Shown one piece after another: positions 8,689-16,827 of a DNA stretch of 53,734 nucleotides. Origin of the DNA: Caldilineaceae bacterium (GTDB lineage Bacteria > Chloroflexota > Anaerolineae > Caldilineales > Caldilineaceae). The stretch is from contig JAJEBF010000046.1 in the NCBI GenBank assembly GCA_022824025.1, positions 1 to 53,734 on the forward strand, in the 5' to 3' direction. The notes below the pieces were generated by a model that had not been told where the DNA came from, made no database searches, and saw nothing but the letters and a program-made list of their open reading frames with translations. The first letter of the stretch is position 1. Every line of letters starts with the position of its first letter. The translations under genes and the position numbers were made by a program.

Positions 8689-9912
8689 TTGGCGAAAGCC
8701 CAATCTGACGCAGGCTCAGCAATGAAATTTCATGATGATTCTGAGCTAGCAGCGCTGTTTTTTGGTAGCGAATCTTCTCTTGTTGAACGCAAGAGGAGTG
8801 CGGGAGACAGTAGCGCAATCCACCGCAATATCTGCGCTTTCGCCAACGACCTGCCAGCCAGCGGCAGAGCGGGAATCATATTTATTGGTGTTGAAGATGA
8901 CGGGACTTGCTCAGAAATTGATGTAACCGATGAGCTACTTCGCAACTTAGCGCAGATGCGGTCAGATGGCAGCATTCAGCCGTTGCCCACGATGACTGTG
9001 GAGCAGAAAACTATCGGTGGCTGCGAGATGGCGGTGATCCAGGTGTTGCCGGCGGCGAACCCCCCTTTGCGATTCAAGGGACGCGCTTGGATAAGAGTGG
9101 GGCCCACTGTTCAGCAGGCTAGTCCGGAAGAGGAGCAGAGGTTAGCCGAGAGGCGAAGGGCAGGCCAAAGACCATTTGACATGCGTCCCGTAGCAGATGC
9201 GTCCGTTGAGGATCTGGACGTTGAATATGTTTTGGCAACGTACCTTCCAAACGCGATTGCAAGGGAAATACTGGACCAAAACGAACGGCCGCTATCCCAT
9301 CAGCTACTTTCACTTCGTTTGCTACACCAACACATACCCGTTCAAGGAGCGCTCATCGCGTTTGGCCGCGACCCACAGTATTGGTCCCCAGGAGCCTACG
9401 TCCAGTTCCTGAGAATAGCCGGGAGCTCCCTTACCGATCCCATAAAGAACAGCAAGGCATTAACTGGCAATCTTGAAGAGGTACTTCGTCGTTTACACGA
9501 GCTCATTGAGATTAACATTTCAGTAAGTTCGGATGTCGTGACCCGGCCAAGAGAGGTTCGCACACCGGACTATCCTATTGAGGCACTTCGGCAATTGGCA
9601 GCCAACGCAGTTATGCACAGGAGCTATGAGAACACAAATTCGCCCTGCCGGGTCTATTGGTTTGACGACCGGATAGAATTCCAAAGTCCAGGAGGGCTAT
9701 ATGGCAATGTTACGCCTTTGAACATACACGAGGGTGTAACAGACTACCGAAACCCCCTCGTGGCAGAGATTATGCATCACCTTGGCTTTGCGCAACGATT
9801 TGGCCTTGGAATTCAGCTTGCCAAAGCCAGCTTGCGAGACAATGGCAATCCCCCTCCAGAATTCTTGTTCTCGCCGACCCAAGTAACCGTTGTTGTAAGA
9901 GGACTCCAGTGA
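8689..9912 (+). CDS. AlbA_2/Schlafen-type ATP-binding protein
   Basis: A 407-residue protein. Residues about 20-135 match the AlbA_2 (Schlafen-type) domain: ESSLVERKRS, then IHRNICAFAND and a glycine-containing IIFIGVEDDG. The C-terminal part (about 300-400) looks like a GHKL-type ATP-binding domain: LAANAVMHRSYE, a central SPGGLYGNV, RNPLVAEIMHHLG and FGLGIQLA. This architecture is usually annotated as a putative transcriptional regulator or ATP-binding protein and occurs in several antiviral systems. The start is a TTG with GGAG eight bases upstream; an ATG at 8722 is the alternative. The gene is visibly richer in A/T codons than its neighbours and overlaps the ParA gene by 4 nt, which suggests a transferred two-gene unit. 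A degenerate palindrome (TTCCACCATTC / AAAGGAGGAA) lies just upstream. Confidence 0.85.
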   Translation: MAKAQSDAGSAMKFHDDSELAALFFGSESSLVERKRSAGDSSAIHRNICAFANDLPASGRAGIIFIGVEDDGTCSEIDVTDELLRNLAQMRSDGSIQPLPTMTVEQKTIGGCEMAVIQVLPAANPPLRFKGRAWIRVGPTVQQASPEEEQRLAERRRAGQRPFDMRPVADASVEDLDVEYVLATYLPNAIAREILDQNERPLSHQLLSLRLLHQHIPVQGALIAFGRDPQYWSPGAYVQFLRIAGSSLTDPIKNSKALTGNLEEVLRRLHELIEINISVSSDVVTRPREVRTPDYPIEALRQLAANAVMHRSYENTNSPCRVYWFDDRIEFQSPGGLYGNVTPLNIHEGVTDYRNPLVAEIMHHLGFAQRFGLGIQLAKASLRDNGNPPPEFLFSPTQVTVVVRGLQ

Positions 9913-10916
9913 AGACCATTGCATTCTTCAACAACAGCGGGGACGTTGGCAAGACATCCCTGGTGTATCATCTTGCATGGATGTACGCTGATCTGGGTCT
10001 TTCGGTGGTGGCAGCGGATTTCGACCCGCAGGCTTGTCTAACGAGAATGTTTCTGGATGAGCGTAAACTGGAGCAGCTTTGGGATGGCGGCGACCATGAA
10101 CGGACGATCTTTGACGCCATTCGACCTCTGTTGGCTGGGACAGGGGACATCGCGCTTCCTCACACTGTGGAAATCACTCCTGGGCTTTCCCTCCTGGCTG
10201 GCGACCTTGCGCTCTCAAGAGTTGAGGAGGAACTGTCAACCGAATGGCAGGGCTGTTTGGAGGGTAAGGAAAGGTCATTCCGTACAATTGACTCCTTCCG
10301 GAGACTGGCGGATTTAGCAAGTAATAGAAACGAAGCCAACCTGGTTCTTATTGATGTGGGCCCCAACCTTGGCGCCCTCAATCGGGCTGCCTTAGTTGCC
10401 GCTGAAGACTTAGTGATTCCCCTTGCGCCAGACCTTTTTTCCGTCCAAGGATTGAGGAATTTGGGCCCCACCCTGCGAGACTGGCGGAATGAATGGCAGG
10501 AAAGACTGAATCGTGCGAACGCCATGGAGGACGTTTTGCGGTTGCCTACGACATCGATGAACCCCATAGGTTATGTCGTTTTGCAGCACGCGGTCCGTCT
10601 TGACCGACCGGTGGCAGCATATGTGAAGTGGCTAAAGAGGATTCCCAATGAGTATCGATCAGCCATCCTGCAGGATGAACAGGAATTCAAAGGCTCTTTG
10701 ACCGATGATGATCCCTATTGCCTCAGGATCCTGAGGCACTCCCGAAGCCTATTGCCCTTAGCCCAGGAGGCTCGTAAGCCTGTCTTCAATCTTAAGGCTG
10801 CCGATGGCGCCACTGGGAGCCTTTTGCAGGCTGTGCAGGACTGCTACGACGACTTTCATTCACTCGCCGCGCGGCTTGCCGACCGTGTTGGCCTGTCCCT
10901 TCCGTTTGCAGTCTGA
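9909..10916 (+). CDS. ParA/MinD-like ATPase with altered Walker A
   Basis: A 335-residue P-loop ATPase of the ParA/SIMIBI class. Visible are the N-terminal strand MKTIAFFNN, a P-loop S10-G-D-V-G-K15-T-S, the A' motif AADFDPQA (36-43) and LIDVGPNLGALNRAAL with IPLAPDLFSVQGLRNLG, which is characteristic of the family. The usual deviant Walker A is KGGVGKTT; here the signature lysine is Ser10 and the second Gly is Asp12, while the nucleotide-binding K15 remains. Loss of the signature lysine should weaken dimer-dependent ATP hydrolysis. The GTG start lies inside the preceding stop (GTGA), implying translational coupling to the AlbA_2 protein. There is no ParB or centromere-like array nearby, so plasmid partition is not supported. 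Confidence 0.88.
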   Translation: MKTIAFFNNSGDVGKTSLVYHLAWMYADLGLSVVAADFDPQACLTRMFLDERKLEQLWDGGDHERTIFDAIRPLLAGTGDIALPHTVEITPGLSLLAGDLALSRVEEELSTEWQGCLEGKERSFRTIDSFRRLADLASNRNEANLVLIDVGPNLGALNRAALVAAEDLVIPLAPDLFSVQGLRNLGPTLRDWRNEWQERLNRANAMEDVLRLPTTSMNPIGYVVLQHAVRLDRPVAAYVKWLKRIPNEYRSAILQDEQEFKGSLTDDDPYCLRILRHSRSLLPLAQEARKPVFNLKAADGATGSLLQAVQDCYDDFHSLAARLADRVGLSLPFAV

Positions 10917-11032
10917 CCTGATGCCTTTGCGCTGTAGGACGGAATCACGCCGGCAGAGGGCTAATGAAGTCATAGCCGCCAACTGAATTGGAATAGGAAG
11001 GCAGTTCAATTCACCCGTCTAGGTGTCTAACT

Positions 11033-11094
11033 CCAGGTCTCGCCTGTGATAGACCTGGCGCGATCGGTTTGGATTTTTGAGGGACCTTTGTCCC
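11033..11094. promoter_or_regulatory. Two inverted repeats upstream of the oxidoreductase cluster
   Basis: CCAGGTCT (11033-11040) pairs with AGACCTGG (11051-11058) across a 10-base loop. GGGAC (11081-11085) pairs with GTCCC (11090-11094) across CTTT, directly before the ACGGAG ribosome binding site of the gene at 11117. The first could end the ParA transcript, although it lacks a strong T tract, or be an operator. The function is inference. Confidence 0.35.
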
Positions 11095-11116
11095 AAATCT
11101 TACGGAGCATTTTCAT

Positions 11117-12382
11117 ATGATTCGAATCGGCATTGTCGGCTGCGGCCGCATTCTAAACGCCCATCTTCACGGTTACCGGCTGCTGCGGGAGGCCGGTTAC
11201 GACGGCTTTCGCATCACCGCGCTGTGCGCGCGCAAGGAGGACGACGCGTTGATGTTCCGCAAGCGCGGGGAGGGGCCGCCGCCGCGCGCGGCAGTGCTGG
11301 CGCCGGAGACAGGCGACCCGCTGGCTGCGCCGCACATCTATCTCGACGAGTTTCAGCCGGACACGGACGTTGCCGTCTTCACCGACTACCGGGATATGAT
11401 TGCGGCTGACGTAGTCGACGCTGTTAACGACTTCACAACGTTGTCCATGCACCACCAGATCGGCGCGGCTGCCTTTGACGCGGGACTGCATCTGCTCGTG
11501 CAGAAGCCGCTTGCAATTTCGGTTGCGGCTGCGCGACTGCTGGTCGACATGGCAGAGGCCAAGGGTTTGACCCTGGGCCTGTTCGAAAATGTACGCCAAT
11601 CAGCAGGGACGCGCGCCGCGTCCTGGGCCATCCGACAGGACCTGATCGGCGACCTCCAGCTAGCCCTTCTTGGCGGAATCGGCGGCCTGTGGTCGCCAGA
11701 CAAGATCGTGGCCGAAACACCATGGCGTCACCGCAAACTGGAAGGCGGCGGCGGGGGCGCGATCGATATTGGCGTACACGTGATGCACATGGTGCGATAC
11801 GTGTGCGGGGAGGTTGTAGCGGTAAATGGTACGGTCCGCACCTTCGAACCCCAGCGCTATTTGTTCGGTGACCCAGCCGCCGGGCCAAGCGTAGAGGCCA
11901 ACGTGGACGACACCTATCTGGCGACCGTCACCTGTGAAGGCGGCGCGCTGGCGCAGCTGATGTGGTCCTGGGCCGGACACGGAGAGGAGACCTCGATTCC
12001 CGGCGCGCCGGTGTACTACGGCAGTCGAGGGTGCATAAAGGGCGGCGAAATCGTAAGCGACGACGGCGGCCGCCGCAATCTTCAGGACACCTTCTGGGCC
12101 GAAGCGGACCCCGCGCTGCTTGACGTTCAGTTCCCTCTGGTGGGGCCAAAGGAGACGCGGCTGACCGACCCCTTCGCCATTCAACAGTACGACTGGCTGG
12201 AGGCCATCGCACGCGGCGGCCAGCCGGAGACCGACGGCGAAGAGGGCCTGCGAGACCTGGCTGCGGCGTTCGGCATGATTGAGTCTTCGGCGCTGGGACG
12301 CACGGTCACGATGGATGAACTCTTGTCGGGGGCAGTTTGCGGTTACCAGCAAGAGATCGATGAACACTTCGGTTTAGCGTAA
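11117..12382 (+). CDS. Gfo/Idh/MocA family oxidoreductase
   Basis: A 421-residue NAD(P)-dependent oxidoreductase. The Rossmann motif GIVGCGRI is at the N-terminus (residues 5-12), the family's catalytic-lysine motif appears as VQKPLAIS (normally EKP), and the GGGGGAIDIGVHVMHM segment carries the usual Asp and His of the second domain. Members oxidise or rearrange sugars, inositols or amino sugars. It is longer than the usual 330-390 residues because of insertions after the first strand-helix units. It is the first of three same-strand family members (12719, 13864). The start follows ACGGAG with an 8-base spacer. Confidence 0.9.
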   Translation: MIRIGIVGCGRILNAHLHGYRLLREAGYDGFRITALCARKEDDALMFRKRGEGPPPRAAVLAPETGDPLAAPHIYLDEFQPDTDVAVFTDYRDMIAADVVDAVNDFTTLSMHHQIGAAAFDAGLHLLVQKPLAISVAAARLLVDMAEAKGLTLGLFENVRQSAGTRAASWAIRQDLIGDLQLALLGGIGGLWSPDKIVAETPWRHRKLEGGGGGAIDIGVHVMHMVRYVCGEVVAVNGTVRTFEPQRYLFGDPAAGPSVEANVDDTYLATVTCEGGALAQLMWSWAGHGEETSIPGAPVYYGSRGCIKGGEIVSDDGGRRNLQDTFWAEADPALLDVQFPLVGPKETRLTDPFAIQQYDWLEAIARGGQPETDGEEGLRDLAAAFGMIESSALGRTVTMDELLSGAVCGYQQEIDEHFGLA

Positions 12383-12428
12383 TCAGGGAAGGTGGAAAGC
12401 GAACCATAGCGCGCGCTATGTAAAGATC

Positions 12429-12602
12429 GTGGTATGGTCTGGCGAGGATCAGAATCGCGTTGGAAGCCGGCCCGGGCCCTTCTTCGGTGGCGCTCACGGT
12501 AATGACGAGGTGATGGCATTCATGGAGTTATGTCGGGCCGTATACGAGAAGATTGAACGCCCCTTCCTGCACCGACTGATGGCAACGACGAACTCAAAAT
12601 GA
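12429..12602 (+). other. Unassigned short open frame between oxidoreductase genes
   Basis: The 336-base gap between two Gfo/Idh/MocA genes contains a frame open from just after the preceding stop to TGA at 12600-12602. From the GTG at 12429 it gives 57 residues (segment MAFMELCRAVYEKIERPF). Codon choice looks coding-like, but there is no clear ribosome binding site and I recognise no family. It may be a remnant of a larger gene or a chance frame. The rest of the gap shows nothing. Confidence 0.2.
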
Positions 12603-12718
12603 TGTCAGACCTCTTTGCAAAGTTGGAACGGGCATAGCAGTCTGCTCTAATTCACAGTTCGTGTAAGGTCAGAAACCTCATCATCAATATCTGTAGGCCG
12701 AATCAGGGAGAGATTTAG

Positions 12719-13732
12719 ATGCGACGAGTCGGAATCGTCGGAGCAGGCGGGATTTCCAGAACACACGCCGACCGCTGGAACCAGATGCCAGGCGTTGAAC
12801 TAGCCGGCTTTTACGACATCATCGAGGATGCCGCCCAGCGTGCGGTTCAACGATCCGGCGGCAAGGTGTTCAGCAGCATGAACGAGCTGTTCGATGCCGT
12901 GGACTACGTGGACGTGTGTACGCCGGGCACGGCGCACATGGGGCCGGTGGTGGCCGCGTTGGAGGCGGGTCTGCCGACCGTTTGCGAGAAGCCCCTGGCC
13001 AACAGTGTTGCGGACTGCGAGAAGATCGTTGAGGCGGCCGAACGAACGGGCACACCCTTGTTTGTCGCGATGGTTGTGCGGTTCTTTCCCCAGTTCGCCA
13101 AGGCCAGGGAGGTGCTGGAAAGCGGGGCCATTGGCTCGCCCGGCGTGATCCGAACAGTGCGCAGCGGGAGCTACCCTGATTCCAGTGTTGGCTGGCGTAA
13201 GGGACTGGCGATCACCAGCTATTATGCCGACTTTGCGCAGAGCGGCGGCGTACTGCTCGATCTCTGCATCCACGACATCGACTACCAGCGCTGGTGTTTC
13301 GGGGAGATCGAGCGCGTGTTTGCACGCGGCATGATGTTCGCGGGCAAGGAACCGAAGGACCACGCGCTGCTCACCGTCCGATTTTCCAACGGCGCGGTCG
13401 GTCATATCGAAGGCAGCTGGTCGTATCCTCGCGGGCGCTTCGCGACGCGAATCGAAATCGCCGGTACGGGTGGCGTAATCGAGTGGGACTCGCGAACGAG
13501 GCCGCCGGTGGAAGTGGCTCTCGAGCAGGAGGACGGGAGCCTGGCATCCTCAGGAAGCTCACCGACGGCGCCCCAGCACGACCCCTACTACGCCGAACTT
13601 GCTCACTTTGTACGATGCGTTGAGGCGAAAGAACCTTTCCTTGTTTCACCCTATGACGGGCTGATGGCGGTGAAAATCTCACGGGCCGCAATCGAAAGTC
13701 TGGAGAAAGGGAAGGCAGTTACAATCAGGTAG
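12719..13732 (+). CDS. Gfo/Idh/MocA family oxidoreductase
   Basis: A 337-residue enzyme of standard family length. GIVGAGGISRTHAD forms the N-terminal dinucleotide fold, VCEKPLANS supplies the catalytic EKP lysine, and GGVLLDLCIHDIDYQRW holds the conserved Asp and His of the substrate site. It probably oxidises a sugar or cyclitol with NAD(P). It sits second in a run of three relatives that are clearly divergent from one another, so they are more likely successive or parallel steps than recent duplicates. The ATG follows AGGGAGAGATTTAG. Confidence 0.92.
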   Translation: MRRVGIVGAGGISRTHADRWNQMPGVELAGFYDIIEDAAQRAVQRSGGKVFSSMNELFDAVDYVDVCTPGTAHMGPVVAALEAGLPTVCEKPLANSVADCEKIVEAAERTGTPLFVAMVVRFFPQFAKAREVLESGAIGSPGVIRTVRSGSYPDSSVGWRKGLAITSYYADFAQSGGVLLDLCIHDIDYQRWCFGEIERVFARGMMFAGKEPKDHALLTVRFSNGAVGHIEGSWSYPRGRFATRIEIAGTGGVIEWDSRTRPPVEVALEQEDGSLASSGSSPTAPQHDPYYAELAHFVRCVEAKEPFLVSPYDGLMAVKISRAAIESLEKGKAVTIR

Positions 13733-13863
13733 GACAGTCCTGCGGCGATTGCATGCAGTGGGCCTGTTTTGTCTTGCGCGCCGCGTCCACTTCGCAAAAC
13801 AGTTTGGTTACCGATCAATTGACAGGGATAGAGTCTCGGCCAAAGTAAAGGGAACTTCATTAG

Positions 13864-14859
13864 ATGTCAGACATTCGAATCGGCATGCTCAGCTTTGCCC
13901 ACATGCACGCGGTCAGCTACCTCCATTTCCTTAGCCAGATGGAGGGGGTGGCCATTGCGGGGATCTACGACGACGACTACGATCGGGGCGGCCGGATTGC
14001 CGCCCAGTGCAAGGTGCCCTATTTCAGACGGGTTGACGGCCTCCTCGATCAGGATTTGGACGGCGTGATCATCTGTTCAGAAAATGCGCTGCACGCGCCG
14101 CTGGTTTTGGAATCTGCCGGTCGCGTTCAAGGCATCCTTTGCGAAAAGCCCATTGCCACGACGCTCGAGGACGGCCAGGCGATGATTGACCGCTGTCGGG
14201 AGACGAACACGAAACTGCAGATTGCCTTTCCAATGCGCTTCGCCCCGCCGGTGATCGAATTGAAGCAGCAGCTTGATACGGGCGTTCTGGGCGAAATCTA
14301 CAGCGTCAAGACCACCAATCATGGCTCGATGCCGGGCCGCTGGTTTGTTGAGCACAAGCTGGCCGGCGGCGGCGCAGTGCTTGATCACACTGTGCATGTA
14401 ATCGACCTGCTGCGCTGGTTCTGGGACACGGAAGTGGAGGAGGTCTATGCAGAGGTCGGCCACGAACTCCTGCATCCCGGATTGGGAATCGACGATGCGG
14501 GATTGCTGAGCTTCCGACTCGCCAACGGCGTCTTCGGCACGTTGGACACGAGCTGGTCGCGTCCGGAGAGCTACCCAACCTGGGGGGACGTGAAGCTTGA
14601 TGTCCTCGGGGAAAACGGGTTGATCAGTGTCGATGCCTTTGAGCAGAACCTTCAGGTCAGTTCAGAGGATGATGGCAAGACCTCCTGGGTGAACTGGGGC
14701 AGCAGCGGCGACGAGGGTCTGGTCGCGGACTTCGTGGACATGATCCGCGCGGACCGGGAGCCTTCCGTTAGCGGCGAGGACGGACAACGGGCCCTGGAAG
14801 TTGCGCTGGCTGCCTACGAGTCGTCACGGCGGGCGGAGCCGGTAGCCCTGCCGATCTAA
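13864..14859 (+). CDS. Gfo/Idh/MocA family oxidoreductase with degenerate GxGxxG
   Basis: A 331-residue protein with the two-domain Gfo/Idh/MocA layout: LCEKPIATT (catalytic lysine) and GGGAVLDHTVHVIDLLRW (substrate-domain Asp/His). The N-terminal nucleotide-binding loop reads MLSFAHMHAVSY instead of GxGxxG. A His-rich variant of this loop occurs in a subset of the family, so NAD binding is not ruled out. Nothing else suggests decay. It is the last of the three oxidoreductases, about 130 bases after the previous one. Confidence 0.88.
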   Translation: MSDIRIGMLSFAHMHAVSYLHFLSQMEGVAIAGIYDDDYDRGGRIAAQCKVPYFRRVDGLLDQDLDGVIICSENALHAPLVLESAGRVQGILCEKPIATTLEDGQAMIDRCRETNTKLQIAFPMRFAPPVIELKQQLDTGVLGEIYSVKTTNHGSMPGRWFVEHKLAGGGAVLDHTVHVIDLLRWFWDTEVEEVYAEVGHELLHPGLGIDDAGLLSFRLANGVFGTLDTSWSRPESYPTWGDVKLDVLGENGLISVDAFEQNLQVSSEDDGKTSWVNWGSSGDEGLVADFVDMIRADREPSVSGEDGQRALEVALAAYESSRRAEPVALPI

Positions 14860-15025
14860 AGCATAGCCCCAATGGTGATGCGCCACCGAATGAGTACCCT
14901 ATCCGCAGATATTGGGCCGTTGCCGGCTCGAAAAGTTCCGACCGTTTGACATTCCTGGTGGGCCTTCCGGCAAGAGATCCCCTTGCTCTCGCGATTTCCT
15001 TCCCTTCAGACAAGCATGACCTACT

Positions 15026-15586
15026 ATGACCCAGAGTGCGACGGCGCGGGCACGGGCCATTCTTCGGGACGACCCACTCTTTTTCGACACTGAAACGACT
15101 GGTCTTAGCAAGAGCGCCGAGATTGTTGAAATCGGTGTTGTTGACGCGGAAGGCAGGACGGTCCTTGAAAGTTTGGTGCGTCCTCGACACCGCATCCCTG
15201 CTGACGCCATTGCCGTGCACGGGATCTCGAACGACATGGTGAAAAATGCGCCTACCTGGGCAGAGATCTGGCCAGACGTCAGGCAGCTGTTCGGGGGCCG
15301 TCGCGTCGGCATCTTCAACGCAGATTTTGATCTGCGCATGATGAGGCAGTCGCACCGGCAGCATGGATTGCCTTGGGAGAAATATGGAGGGAGCGCCTTC
15401 TGCGTGATGAAGATGTATGCCCGGTACTTCGGTGAGCAGCGGGGTCTGAGGAACGCGAAGTGGCAGAGCCTCCAGAAGGCGGGCCGGCAGTGCGGCATTG
15501 CGCTGCCGAACAGCCATCGAGCCGTCGGCGATGCCAGGTTGACGTGCGCGATTTTCCGATATATGGCGGGACTCACTTCTCCTTGA
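15026..15586 (+). CDS. DEDDh 3'-5' exonuclease (DnaQ-like)
   Basis: A 186-residue stand-alone exonuclease domain related to the epsilon subunit of DNA polymerase III. The DEDDh residues are visible: D21 and E23 in FFDTETTGLS, the Asp in FNADFDLRMM, and the His and Asp in HRAVGDARLT. It also has the VHGISNDMV segment typical of this group. There is no polymerase or GIY-YIG extension, so it is probably an accessory proofreading or repair nuclease. It is followed 33 bases later by a NUDIX gene, a pairing that suggests nucleic acid or nucleotide maintenance. Confidence 0.9.
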   Translation: MTQSATARARAILRDDPLFFDTETTGLSKSAEIVEIGVVDAEGRTVLESLVRPRHRIPADAIAVHGISNDMVKNAPTWAEIWPDVRQLFGGRRVGIFNADFDLRMMRQSHRQHGLPWEKYGGSAFCVMKMYARYFGEQRGLRNAKWQSLQKAGRQCGIALPNSHRAVGDARLTCAIFRYMAGLTSP

Positions 15587-15618
15587 CTGCAAATTGATTG
15601 CCTGCGGGAATTTCCGAA

Positions 15619-16170
15619 ATGGATAAGGAATTAGGGGCCTTCCTGCAGGGGAGGTCTCCTCTTGTTGAGGAACGGCAGGACTGGCTGGGAGGGGATATTG
15701 AACTCCTGCAGACGCGAGCCACCCACGCACTGACTGAGGCAGACTCTCCTCCTGCAGGCTGGGTAACTTCGGTCAGAGCCTTGCTGACGCGCGGCTCCCA
15801 AATAATGGTCGTTCGTGATCCGGACGGAGAGCATATTCTCCCCGGTGGGCGTGTGGATGAAGGCGAGGCGCCGGGGGAGGCGTTGGTGAGGGAACTCCTT
15901 GAAGAAACTGGCTGGAGCGTTCGCGGCGTGCCGTTCCTGATTGGCATGTTCCACTATCACATCCACTCACCAAGACCGGCGGATTACTCCTACCCCTATC
16001 CGGACTTTCTTCAGCTGCTGTACAGAGCAGAGGCAGACAGTCATTACCCGGAGGCTTTGGAGGTCGGCGGCTACGAGTTGGGCGCCGAGTTTCGGCCGCG
16101 CCTGGAGGTCCAGCGCCTGCCGCTTTCACTGGGGGAGGCCGCGCTTCTCAGAATTGTGACGGAAAATTAA
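15619..16170 (+). CDS. NUDIX hydrolase
   Basis: A 183-residue protein with a complete NUDIX box (pattern Gx5Ex7REUxEExGU): GRVDEGE, then seven residues, then RELLEETGW. NUDIX enzymes cleave nucleoside diphosphates linked to another group, including oxidised nucleotides. I chose the ATG at 15619; an in-frame TTG at 15598 is possible but would lie 12 bases from the exonuclease stop. The C-terminus (ALEVGGYELGAEFRPR) is family-variable, so the substrate is unknown. It ends 10 bases before a truncated ABC-ATPase fragment on the opposite strand. Confidence 0.9.
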   Translation: MDKELGAFLQGRSPLVEERQDWLGGDIELLQTRATHALTEADSPPAGWVTSVRALLTRGSQIMVVRDPDGEHILPGGRVDEGEAPGEALVRELLEETGWSVRGVPFLIGMFHYHIHSPRPADYSYPYPDFLQLLYRAEADSHYPEALEVGGYELGAEFRPRLEVQRLPLSLGEAALLRIVTEN

Positions 16171-16179
16171 AGAAAGCCC

Positions 16180-16323
16180 TCATGCAACGAAAGCAGACGT
16201 GTTCGGACCAAGAAAGCCGTAGATCTTACCGTTGAAAAAGGCGAGGTTGACTGATTCGACGGCCTTGACGGCGCCGAAACTGCGTGAGAGAGAGTTGGTT
16301 TGAATCGCGAATTCGTTGTTCAT
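16180..16323 (-). pseudogene. Truncated ABC transporter ATP-binding subunit (N-terminal 47 residues)
   Basis: From an ATG at 16323, preceded by GAGAGGAGGGGTAACGGAA, the frame reads 47 codons with SFGAVKAVESVNLAFF and IYGFLGPN, the standard N-terminal sheet of an ABC ATPase. The sequence departs from the family exactly where the Walker A (GPNGAGKT) should continue and stops at 16180 after NTSAFVA. Everything 3' (P-loop lysine, signature, Walker B) is missing. The breakpoint lies within 10 bases of the NUDIX stop codon. This is a gene remnant and cannot make a functional ATPase. Confidence 0.8.
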
Positions 16324-16328
16324 TTCCG

Positions 16329-16688
16329 TTACCCCTCCTCTCCCAGTTCGATCTCGACCTTAGGTTCCTGCAACGAGACGCCGCGAATGAGCTGCAGATC
16401 TGTTGCTTTGCCGGTCAGGTCGCTTCGCAGCGCGACCGCCAGATCGTCAGGACTGAGGATCGAATCACCGCCAAGTTTGACGACGATGTCGCCGACCTCC
16501 AGGCCCTCTTTTTCAGCAGGGCTCGCGGGCGCAACGGAGTTGAGGAGCACGCCGGTATCTTGTTCCAGTTCTTTGCGCATATTAGGGGGCAGTTGAACGG
16601 TTTGAACGCCTACGCCCAGGTAGCCCCGGCGAACAGTGCCGTGTTTCCTTAGGCGTCTACCGTTGGCTCGACGGTTCAGCCAACTGTC
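16329..16688 (-). pseudogene. Truncated HtrA/DegP protease, C-terminal PDZ domain only
   Basis: The frame is open from a TAA at 16689-16691 and resembles the end of an HtrA-type serine protease: RRLRKHGTVRRGYLGVGV followed by a PDZ domain (TGVLLNSVAPASPAEKEGL, VGDIVVKLGG) and an acidic tail ending GEEG. The chymotrypsin-like protease domain with its His-Asp-Ser triad is absent. An internal ATG at 16580 gives 83 residues, but no ribosome binding site precedes it. Five bases separate its stop from the start of the truncated ABC ATPase, so both are pieces of one former htrA-ABC operon. Confidence 0.78.
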
Positions 16689-16755
16689 TTAAGCCTCCCG
16701 TCTTCTCATACAGGCTACTTTTCTACCGGAATCGCATTCTGGCAACACAAAAAAA

Positions 16756-16799
16756 GACGAGGGGAAGAGAGGTATCCATCTTCCTCTCTTCCCCTCGTC
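16756..16799 (-). terminator. Rho-independent terminator of the sugar ABC operon
   Basis: A perfect 17 bp stem (GACGAGGGGAAGAGAGG at 16756-16772 with its complement at 16783-16799) with a 10-base loop. On the minus strand it is followed by seven T residues, so it ends the transporter operon whose last gene stops at 16828. Confidence 0.93.
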
Positions 16800-16827
16800 A
16801 TTCTATTGAAGGGCAGGGAACTGCGCC

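Noticed and set aside
9909..10916. Plasmid partition (parA) function
   Set aside because: No parB, replication gene or centromere-like repeats, and the partner is an AlbA_2 protein.
14768..15730. 320-residue minus-strand frame
   Set aside because: It spans the ends of an oxidoreductase, the exonuclease and the NUDIX gene on the other strand; no domain is visible.
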